From positions 1-5,089 of the forward strand of contig DAOWFN010000078.1 of assembly GCA_030637945.1 (NCBI GenBank): a DNA stretch of 5,089 nucleotides, given 5' to 3'. The notes beneath the pieces were generated by a model, which saw only the letters and a list, made by a program, of their open reading frames with translations, was not told where the DNA came from and searched no databases. This document shows, piece after piece, positions 1 through 5,013 of the stretch. Position 1 is the first letter of the stretch. Each line of letters opens with the position of its first letter. This DNA is from Gammaproteobacteria bacterium (GTDB lineage: Bacteria > Pseudomonadota > Gammaproteobacteria > SZUA-229). The position numbers and the translations under genes are program-made.

Positions 1-1167
1 AGCAATCACCTGTTGGAGAAAGAGATCTCGCAGCATGTGGTCACTGCCGATCAGTTACGATCTTCCGAGTCTTATATCAAAGATATTTTAACCTCGATGC
101 CGTTGATGCTGGTGGGTCTGGATAAAAATGGCTTTGTCACCCAGTGGAACAAACAGGTTGAAGAGGTCTCGGGAATATCATCAGAAGATGCATTGGGCAA
201 AACACTGTGGGAAGCCTATCCACAGATGACGGTTCTGCCTGAGCATATTCAGCAATCGATCGAACACAATAAAATCATTCATCTAAAACAGAGCCTGCGC
301 AGCCTCTATCACTACGATGTGACTATTTACCCGTTGCAGGAGCAGGATGCCGGGGTCGTTATCCTGGTCGATGACGTGACCAAGCAGACTGCTGCTGAAA
401 ACATGTTGATCCATAATGATAAAATGTCATTCATGGGGGAACTCGCCTCTACCATGGCTCACGACATTAATCTGCCGCTGCAGGCGATCATGATGGACCT
501 GAGGCGTTTTCAGCGGATTATCAGCGGCGTCGATGAGCCGCAACAGGTTTCTGATAGTGACCAGGAACAAATACTCAATACGATCATCACCGATATGTCT
601 GCCAAGGGCGAGCAGGTATCGACCATTATCAGTAATCTGCTGGCCTTTGCCCGAAGCCGTAGCGGCGAAAAACAGATGGCGGATATTGTTGATGTGATGG
701 AAAATACTATCAGCCTTGCCAATGAAGTCATTTCTGTCTCGGATGACCTGCCCTTTAACCAGATCAAACTTGAACGCAACTTCGAAAAAAACATACCCTC
801 GGTGCCCTGCTATATCACCGAACTGCAGCAGGTTTTCCTGAGCCTGTTTCGTCATGCCTCTCAGGCATTGTTGCTAAAAAAAGAAAAGGAAGATTTTGAA
901 CCATTAATCAAAATCATCCTGTCCGAGTGTTATGGCAATCTATGGATTAAAATCCAGCACAACGGACTTGGGCTCACTGCTGAAGAACAGATGAACCTGT
1001 TTGAGCCTTTTTTCACCGATAAATCTACAGCTGAGGACTTCGACGCCAGTCAGCGCCTCTCTTTCTCGTACTACATCGTGACCGAACAGCATCAGGGCAA
1101 TATGGCGGTGACATCCGATGTTGAACTAGGCTCTACCATCCATATTCAGCTGCCGATCCGGGATTGA
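1..1167 (+). CDS. PAS-domain sensor histidine kinase with degenerate ATPase domain (5' end cut by window)
   Basis: The frame is open to the left edge. The first possible start is TTG at 13, but codons 1-12 (SNHL) continue the same helix, so the gene almost certainly begins upstream. Residues are counted from that TTG. A helical linker (about 1-25) leads into a PAS sensor domain (about 22-125, including LVGLDKNGFVTQWN). Next comes a HisKA-type dimerisation helix with an H-box, AHDINLPLQAI, whose phospho-acceptor is H150. It resembles the HEINQPL boxes of HPK4 kinases. The C-terminal catalytic domain (about 225-384) keeps the F-box LFEPFFTDK (329-337). However, the N-box has S277 and H281 where asparagines are expected, the G1 box reads HNGLG (316-320) instead of DNGxG, and the two G2 glycines are S346 and R348. 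Autokinase activity is therefore doubtful; it may be a pseudokinase, a phosphatase or a scaffold. No transmembrane segment lies in the visible part. No partner regulator is visible. Kinase-family assignment is firm; activity is inferred. Confidence 0.9.
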   Translation, partial: SNHLLEKEISQHVVTADQLRSSESYIKDILTSMPLMLVGLDKNGFVTQWNKQVEEVSGISSEDALGKTLWEAYPQMTVLPEHIQQSIEHNKIIHLKQSLRSLYHYDVTIYPLQEQDAGVVILVDDVTKQTAAENMLIHNDKMSFMGELASTMAHDINLPLQAIMMDLRRFQRIISGVDEPQQVSDSDQEQILNTIITDMSAKGEQVSTIISNLLAFARSRSGEKQMADIVDVMENTISLANEVISVSDDLPFNQIKLERNFEKNIPSVPCYITELQQVFLSLFRHASQALLLKKEKEDFEPLIKIILSECYGNLWIKIQHNGLGLTAEEQMNLFEPFFTDKSTAEDFDASQRLSFSYYIVTEQHQGNMAVTSDVELGSTIHIQLPIRD

Positions 1168-1203
1168 TACGTTAACGCTTTGTTGAAAATAGCTATTAGT
1201 CTT

Positions 1204-1458
1204 CTACTCAATGAGTTCGTAGCAGTCCGAGCCGGACTCGGAAAGATAAGTACAAAAATATGTCTTGCCTTCACATTTAGCCGTCCAGCTTTGTTCACCA
1301 TTAAGCTCGGCTACATCATCGGATATTTGCACGTCTTTAGTTTCACAGTCAACATTAAGTGATGTAATTTGTTTCAGCGTACTAGTGTTATTTATACAAG
1401 CACTAAGTCCAAAAATCAGAACTGATGAAATCATCAGGAAAACTCCAATTGCTTTCAT
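1204..1458 (-). CDS. small cysteine-rich lipoprotein, function unknown
   Basis: The 84-residue product starts with a short basic end (MK) and a hydrophobic stretch, then a lipobox LSAC with the lipidated cysteine at C21. It should be a membrane-anchored lipoprotein. The mature part of about 64 residues is acidic and carries four further cysteines (C38, C62, C69, C79), enough for two disulfides in the periplasm. Around them are QSWTAKCEGKTYFC and GSDCYELIE. I do not recognise the family. The start is supported by a good ribosome site, GGAG, 5 bases before the ATG (plus-strand about 1464-1467). The gene lies 56 bases downstream of the cytochrome gene on the same strand and may be cotranscribed. 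A weak TATAAA (1478-1483) with no clear -35 could give it a promoter of its own. It converges with the kinase gene, with 36 bases between the stops and no clear terminator there. Confidence 0.75.
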   Translation of the reverse strand: MKAIGVFLMISSVLIFGLSACINNTSTLKQITSLNVDCETKDVQISDDVAELNGEQSWTAKCEGKTYFCTYLSESGSDCYELIE

Positions 1459-1514
1459 CCTATCTCCAGTTTTAGTTTTTATAAATCAGCCATCAAAAAA
1501 AACAGAGGCATCAC

Positions 1515-2438
1515 TTATTCTTCCGGCAGCAACGCATTACGCAGATCATAAACGATACGATGTGTATTATGGCAACGCGCACACACGGTTACAGCAATCT
1601 CACCCATTAATTTCTGGCTATCTTCGACAAGGCCCTGTTTAATGTTTGCCTGCAATTTTTCAAAACGTTGCTGGGTCGCTTGCCCCAGTATACGTTCTCG
1701 TGGATATTCATCTTCTTTATGACAACCGTTACAGCTACCGCCCAGGTCCTGTAATTGATCCGCCAGATCCTGGCTTGCCTTTGATGCGATAGAATTGTGT
1801 CCGTCATCCAGTGCGATCAGGATCCGGTTAACAGATTCTGACAGCTGTTCCATGTTGTCCTCATAGCCCTGCAACCTGCCATCACTTTTTTTAACCTTGA
1901 TATCATCATAATGTGGTGAACGGTAGGTGGCGGTTACTAGCGGCTGGTAATAAGTATGACAATCATCACAGGTACGCTTGATCATCTTTAGCGTTTTAGC
2001 AACGCGGTATGCATCACCTTTTTCTGCAAACATTTCGAGTTCAGGTAGCAACCTGGGTTTAATGTCTTTTTCCCACTCGGGAACCATGTCGGCGATCTTG
2101 TTGTAATCTTTATCCAGTCTTTTTATCCACTTTTCCAGTGCAGCCTGATTATCAGCAGCCAGCGCATTGGTTTTGGCATATTCGTCGATCGCCTGCATTT
2201 CACGCCTAAGCCGAAACATAGTATGCAACCATACCTGGCGCTTGTTCGCCGGTTTATACCATTGCTCTAATGATGCTGGCGGTTTTTTGAGGCTAACCAT
2301 AGGCTCTGCATGAGCAGGAGCAGTCCAGACACCCGCCAAAAACGAAAGAAGTAAAATAACATCCCGACATGGATGCAACTTATTAGAATAAAACATACGC
2401 CGAGGGGAAAATTTCATTTCACACAAAACCAGAGTCAT
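1515..2438 (-). CDS. secreted triheme c-type cytochrome, c'/c556-like
   Basis: The 307-residue precursor has an export signal: a basic region (KFSPRRMFYSNKLHPCRD), a hydrophobic core (VILLLSFLAGVW, 27-38) and a cleavage site APAHA|EP near 44. The periplasmic product has three CxxCH haem c sites: CDDCH 157-161, CNGCH 236-240 and CARCH 286-290. Each follows a predicted amphipathic helix and has a short polar or aromatic tail (HTYYQP, HKEDEYPRE, HNTHRIVYD). This matches how haem sits near the end of the four-helix cytochrome c'/c556 fold, so it may be built of such units; that is inference. The family is not recognised by name. The start is uncertain: M1 (codon 2436-2438) would leave a leader of about 8 bases after the predicted promoter, whereas M8 (codon 2415-2417, MKFSPRR) gives a more usual leader and signal. 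Neither has a strong ribosome site. It is divergent from the hemerythrin operon, with an FNR/DNR box between them. An electron-transfer or NO/O2-binding role is plausible, not shown. Confidence 0.85.
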   Translation of the reverse strand: MTLVLCEMKFSPRRMFYSNKLHPCRDVILLLSFLAGVWTAPAHAEPMVSLKKPPASLEQWYKPANKRQVWLHTMFRLRREMQAIDEYAKTNALAADNQAALEKWIKRLDKDYNKIADMVPEWEKDIKPRLLPELEMFAEKGDAYRVAKTLKMIKRTCDDCHTYYQPLVTATYRSPHYDDIKVKKSDGRLQGYEDNMEQLSESVNRILIALDDGHNSIASKASQDLADQLQDLGGSCNGCHKEDEYPRERILGQATQQRFEKLQANIKQGLVEDSQKLMGEIAVTVCARCHNTHRIVYDLRNALLPEE

Positions 2439-2452
2439 AAAATATCAAAGCC

Positions 2453-2458
2453 ATTATA
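2453..2458 (-). promoter_or_regulatory. -10 element for the triheme cytochrome gene
   Basis: Read on the minus strand this is a perfect TATAAT, predicting a start point near 2446. No acceptable -35 hexamer lies 15-19 bases upstream, which suggests dependence on an activator. The FNR/DNR-type box would be centred near -63.5 for this promoter, close to but not exactly at the common class I position of -61.5, so sharing of the box is only possible. Confidence 0.4.
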
Positions 2459-2502
2459 AGTCATTCTGTGGGCTCTGAAATAGTCAAGACTCAACCTTTC
2501 TT

Positions 2503-2516
2503 TTGATATAAATCAT
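2503..2516 (+). promoter_or_regulatory. FNR/DNR-type (Crp/Fnr family) operator
   Basis: The site reads TTGAT-ATAA-ATCAT, 9 of 10 matches to the consensus TTGAT-N4-ATCAA used by FNR, ANR, DNR and NNR regulators. Its centre (between 2509 and 2510) is exactly 41.5 bases upstream of the start point (2551) predicted from the -10 element at 2539-2544, the classical class II activating position. The sequence cannot tell an oxygen-sensing FNR/ANR from an NO-sensing DNR/NNR regulator, since they share this motif. Confidence 0.75.
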
Positions 2517-2538
2517 TCGATACATCAGCACTTATCGC

Positions 2539-2544
2539 TATGAT
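2539..2544 (+). promoter_or_regulatory. -10 element of the hemerythrin operon
   Basis: TATGAT differs from TATAAT by one base. The predicted start point is A2551, giving a 24-base leader before the hemerythrin ATG at 2575. There is no -35 hexamer; the FNR/DNR box overlaps that position, as expected for a class II activator promoter. Confidence 0.65.
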
Positions 2545-2574
2545 TTCACTATAAAACAACCGAGCATTGTAAAA

Positions 2575-3015
2575 ATGAACATTAAAGAATTTATGACCCG
2601 GGATCACAAAGACTGTGACCTCCTTTTTGCCAAAGCTGAGAATGCAGCATCCACCGAGGACTGGGAGACAGCTGACCTGGCATTTAATGAATTTGTTAAT
2701 GCTATGGAACGTCATCTCGGCCTCGAAGAGCAAGGTCTGTTTCCAGCCTTTGAGGAAGCAACCGGCGTGGTAACAGGGCCGACTGAAATGATGCGCATGG
2801 AGCACGACCAGATGCGTGTAATTTTTATCGAGATGCGTGATGCACTGGAGAAGCGGCACAGTGACGATTTCCTTGGTTTTGCTGATACTCTGCTGATAAT
2901 GATGCAGCAGCACAATATGAAAGAAGAGCAGATCCTATACAGTATGATGGACCAGCGCTTGCCGGAAGATGCCAGTTATTGGCAGAAAAAATTCCAGGAA
3001 TGGGATGACAAGTAA
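2575..3015 (+). CDS. hemerythrin-like HHE-domain diiron protein
   Basis: This is a 146-residue, all-helical, soluble single-domain protein with no signal peptide, so cytoplasmic. The full hemerythrin ligand pattern is present: H11 (RDHKDCD), H47 with E51 (HLGLE), H77 (EHDQM) and H113 with E117 (HNMKE). This gives His and Glu ligands on four helices for a non-haem diiron centre. Family members bind O2 or handle nitric oxide, and some repair iron-sulfur clusters (YtfE/RIC), but the N-terminal ScdA-type domain of RIC proteins is absent. The ribosome site is weak (GAG, 10 bases before the ATG). It is the first gene after an FNR/DNR-type promoter and overlaps the DUF2249 gene by one base. Low-oxygen or NO-linked induction is inferred from that promoter. 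The family call is firm; the ligand it senses or carries is not known. Confidence 0.92.
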   Translation: MNIKEFMTRDHKDCDLLFAKAENAASTEDWETADLAFNEFVNAMERHLGLEEQGLFPAFEEATGVVTGPTEMMRMEHDQMRVIFIEMRDALEKRHSDDFLGFADTLLIMMQQHNMKEEQILYSMMDQRLPEDASYWQKKFQEWDDK

Positions 3016-3284
3016 TGTCCTGCGAGATATTACTGGACGTCAGTGATCTGCTTCCACCAGAACCACTGGAGTTGACACTCGAAGCTGCTGACAAACTTAA
3101 ACCGGGGCAATACCTGCGCATGTTGCATCGCCGAGACCCCTGTATGCTATACGGCAATCTCGACAACAATCATTTCAAATATTTTCAACGCGAAGGCTCA
3201 ACAACGGCTGTCGAAGTATTCATCTGGCGTGAAGATGATGCTGAAGCTGCAACGGCTGTGCAACTAGCTTTACAAACAAGCTGA
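3015..3284 (+). CDS. DUF2249 domain protein
   Basis: The 89-residue product matches the DUF2249 pattern almost end to end: LDVSDLLPPEPLELTLEA (7-24), then LKPGQYLRMLHRRDPCMLYGNL with the characteristic HxxxP and LY residues, and a final VEVFIW strand. The predicted fold is the small alpha/beta TusA-like type. The biochemical function of this domain is not established. It commonly occurs beside, or fused to, hemerythrin-type domains in denitrifying and microaerobic bacteria. One cysteine (C43) sits in the conserved stretch and another is at C3. The ATG overlaps the hemerythrin stop in TAATG, with GGGA about 9 bases upstream inside the previous gene, so translation is probably coupled and the two proteins made together. 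Immediately after the stop the operon is broken by a repeat element. Confidence 0.85.
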   Translation: MSCEILLDVSDLLPPEPLELTLEAADKLKPGQYLRMLHRRDPCMLYGNLDNNHFKYFQREGSTTAVEVFIWREDDAEAATAVQLALQTS

Positions 3285-3289
3285 TTTAT

Positions 3290-3324
3290 TTTTTCCGCAA
3301 ATGAACGCGAATAAACGCAAATTA
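3290..3324 (+). repeat. CCGCAAATGAACGC repeat, copy 1 (two units)
   Basis: The 35-base copy is identical to the one at 4949-4983. After a T-run and CCGCA it contains two near-identical 10-base units, AATGAACGCG and AATAAACGCA, then AATTA. It forms the left arm of the inverted pair around the element at 3289-3548. Confidence 0.85.
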
Positions 3325-3362
3325 TTGTGTTCCAGTTTTTCAAACATTGTGATCCCGTTAGC

Positions 3363-3471
3363 TCGTCATTCTGGCGTAGGCCAGAATCCATCTGGAAGGT
3401 GGATAGTAAGTTTATATCTAAGAAAATCTCTGGACCATAGATACCGGCTAAAAGCATGCCGGCATGACGAA
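3363..3471. repeat. palindromic TCGTCATTCTGGC-type repeat inside the larger element
   Basis: The two ends are imperfect inverted repeats: TCGTCATTCTGGC on the left, and on the opposite strand at the right TCGTCATGCCGGC. Each end also forms its own hairpin: ATTCTGGC (3368-3375) pairs with GCCAGAAT (3380-3387), and CCGGC (3444-3448) pairs with GCCGG (3458-3462). The reverse complement contains GCATGCTTTTAGCCGG. I recognise this type of sequence as a dispersed intergenic repeat in many proteobacteria, from memory and not by search. Confidence 0.65.
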
Positions 3472-3529
3472 TATTATTTGATACGTTTCTTTACTGGTGC
3501 AATGCTGTTCTCATGTCTCATAATTAATA

Positions 3530-3548
3530 TTTGCGTTCATTTGCGGAA
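3530..3548 (-). repeat. CCGCAAATGAACGC repeat, copy 2 (inverted, one unit)
   Basis: On the minus strand this reads TTCCGCAAATGAACGCAAA. It matches copies 1 and 3 except that one of the two 10-base units is missing, so it looks like a one-unit version or a deletion product. It is the right arm of the inverted pair and ends 21 bases before the next start codon. Confidence 0.8.
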
Positions 3549-3569
3549 GATTTAATATAACCTTAACTG

Positions 3570-4880
3570 ATGCGCGCCGATCTTTCATTACAACAAGCAC
3601 CACCCTTTTCCGTACCGGCACGATTTCTTGTCAGTGCACCTTTTTTTGGTCTAATCGCAGCACTGGTATTACTCTGGCATGGACCAGAAATAATCAGCCA
3701 TCGCTGGACGCCCGAAATACTGGCAGTCACTCATTTCCTGACTCTGGGCTTCCTTACCATGAGTATGCTGGGCGCATTGCTGCAGCTTTTACCTGTACTC
3801 ATGGGCATGGTTATTCCACGACCATTACTTTTCAGCAGTATTGTTCACACCCCGTTATTTTTTGGCAGTCTCAGTCTTGGCATGGCATGGTTATTACAGA
3901 TCAACCATCTGTTTATCATCGCAATGGTTTTACTCGGTTTTTCATTTATCGTATTTATCGTGGTAGTAACTGATCGTTTACTGCGCTCGGCAAACAGGCA
4001 CGTAACTCGCAGCATGATGTTACTGGCGTTGCTCGCTTTACTAATCACCACGAGCCTCGGCATCTACCTGTCTATGGGGCACAGTGTACAAACACTTCCA
4101 CTGACACGGCAGCTGACTGATTTACATTTAAGCTGGGGGCTTTTTGGATGGGTATTATTGCTGGTCATGGCCGTTGCCTACCATGTGATTCCAATGTTTC
4201 AGATCACCGATGAATATCCTGCAATACATCGACGCTGGATGGGCTGGTCAGTATTTTTCACTCTGTTAGCTCTGAGCCTGACTTACATCTGGCAACTGGA
4301 AATCATAAGGATGCTTTCCACCCTGCTACTGGCAGGCTGCCTGATAATTTTTTCACTGACAACTTTATGGGTACTGCACAAACGACGCCGTCAATTAGCA
4401 GACACTACGATGCGGTTCTGGCAACTCGCCATGTTCAGTCTGCTATTGCTCACATTGTCCTGGCTCATACCGACATTAATCAATTCAGATCTGCCGGTAT
4501 TCCTGCTCGGCGTCCTGATGATTCACGGCTTTGCAATGACAACGATCAACGGCATGATGTACAAGATCATCCCGTTTATTATCTGGCTGCATCTTAGCGT
4601 TCACAATAAAAATTTACGTGATATGGGCGAAAGAGGTTCACAGGTAAAAGTGCCACACATGCGAAAAATTATTCCGGAAGCTGCCGGCCTGTGGCAGTTT
4701 CGTTTTCACTTGCTCAGTCTTGTCTTACTGGTAATAGCGACAATATGGCCGTCATGGTTTTATTATCCAGCCACGTTGTCACTTGCGATAGCACAAGCTT
4801 TTTTGTTGTTTAACCTATTAAAAGCCGTTCGTTTTTATAACTTGAAGATCACCGAACTCTCCATGTTTACTGAAACATAA
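3570..4880 (+). CDS. polytopic membrane protein, haem-copper oxidase subunit I-like
   Basis: This 436-residue, very hydrophobic inner-membrane protein has about twelve predicted spans (roughly 20-36, 52-75, 88-108, 113-133, 150-170, 187-208, 225-243, 249-269, 284-303, 308-338, 380-397 and 400-418). Histidines fall in or next to spans in oxidase-I-like settings: H55 (THFLTLGF), H186 (DLHLSWG), H205 (AYHVIPMF), H319 (IHGFAM) and H341 (IIWLHLS). The stretch NGMMYKIIPFIIWLH (327-341) is what I associate with uncharacterised cbb3/NorB-subunit-I-like proteins found near NO and denitrification genes. The canonical HPE or adjacent HH copper-site motifs are not seen, so it is probably not an oxidase; haem binding is possible. 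NnrS is a looser alternative. The start is fixed by an in-frame TAA at 3564-3566, two codons upstream, yet there is no ribosome site before the ATG. It probably belonged to the hemerythrin-DUF2249 operon before the repeat element inserted. Confidence 0.8.
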   Translation: MRADLSLQQAPPFSVPARFLVSAPFFGLIAALVLLWHGPEIISHRWTPEILAVTHFLTLGFLTMSMLGALLQLLPVLMGMVIPRPLLFSSIVHTPLFFGSLSLGMAWLLQINHLFIIAMVLLGFSFIVFIVVVTDRLLRSANRHVTRSMMLLALLALLITTSLGIYLSMGHSVQTLPLTRQLTDLHLSWGLFGWVLLLVMAVAYHVIPMFQITDEYPAIHRRWMGWSVFFTLLALSLTYIWQLEIIRMLSTLLLAGCLIIFSLTTLWVLHKRRRQLADTTMRFWQLAMFSLLLLTLSWLIPTLINSDLPVFLLGVLMIHGFAMTTINGMMYKIIPFIIWLHLSVHNKNLRDMGERGSQVKVPHMRKIIPEAAGLWQFRFHLLSLVLLVIATIWPSWFYYPATLSLAIAQAFLLFNLLKAVRFYNLKITELSMFTET

Positions 4881-4948
4881 AAACAGGAGTCGTGAGTGAC
4901 TACTAACGGCCCATGTTTCCCGTTGGTAAAATAAAAAGATATTTTAGA
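4881..4948. other. intergenic stretch with a possible broken gene start
   Basis: After the membrane-protein stop there is a good ribosome site, AGGAG (4885-4889), followed 6 bases later by GTG (4896). This opens a frame of only 12 codons (MTTNGPCFPLVK, stop 4932-4934) just before the repeat at 4949. It may be the stump of a following operon gene, or chance. A 7-base stem (4903-4909 with 4920-4926, one G-T pair, 10-base loop) lies here but has no T-run after it. Confidence 0.2.
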
Positions 4949-4983
4949 TTTTTCCGCAAATGAACGCGAATAAACGCAAATTA
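4949..4983 (+). repeat. CCGCAAATGAACGC repeat, copy 3 (two units)
   Basis: This copy is identical over 35 bases to 3290-3324 and in the same orientation. It stands alone in this window; an inverted partner could lie beyond the right edge. The two direct copies could support recombination that deletes or duplicates the membrane-protein gene between them. Confidence 0.85.
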
Positions 4984-5013
4984 AAAGCCCTAAAAATATT
5001 TATATTAAAAAAA

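Larger units (their letters stand above)
3289..3548. mobile_element. MITE-like nested repeat element, non-coding
   Basis: The roughly 260-base stretch is bounded by inverted copies of the same repeat (3290-3324 and 3530-3548). It carries a second palindromic repeat inside (about 3363-3471) and encodes nothing convincing. Directly outside it are two copies of GATTTA (3283-3288 and 3549-3554), a possible target-site duplication, although in AT-rich DNA this could be chance. There is no transposase, so any mobility would depend on an enzyme elsewhere. The element accounts for nearly all of the gap between the DUF2249 gene and the membrane-protein gene. Confidence 0.55.

Noticed and set aside
13..15. 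TTG as the true start of the kinase gene
   Set aside because: The frame continues open to base 1 with residues that fit the same helix, and no ribosome site can be seen; it is better treated as a partial gene.
427..855. Long minus-strand open frames inside the kinase gene
   Set aside because: They lie fully opposite a well-supported PAS/HisKA coding frame and show no recognisable domain.
1495..1502. Run of eight T on the minus strand after the cytochrome gene as an intrinsic terminator
   Set aside because: No stable GC-rich stem could be found just before it, so it is not supported as a terminator.
1180..1642. Plus-strand open frames across the lipoprotein and cytochrome 3' end
   Set aside because: They run antisense to a gene with a lipobox and ribosome site and to a gene with CxxCH motifs; no domain in either.
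2481..2497. Second FNR-like site around AGTCAAGACTCAAC
   Set aside because: Only one half-site (CTCAA) is close to consensus; the other half does not match.
2491..3169. Minus-strand frames opposite hemerythrin and DUF2249
   Set aside because: Low-complexity translations opposite two clearly recognised families.
3185..3555. Proteins of 84-90 residues predicted on either strand in the repeat region
   Set aside because: They are translations of the dispersed repeats, a frequent source of false genes.
4367..4597. 76-residue plus-strand frame inside the membrane-protein gene
   Set aside because: Out-of-frame shadow with no ribosome site or domain.
4863..4878. Perfect ATGTTT/AAACAT hairpin at the end of the membrane-protein gene
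   Set aside because: Weak AT-rich stem inside coding sequence, followed by A residues; likely chance.
4903..4926. Terminator after the membrane-protein gene
   Set aside because: The 7-base stem is real but is followed by an A-rich stretch, not a T-run.
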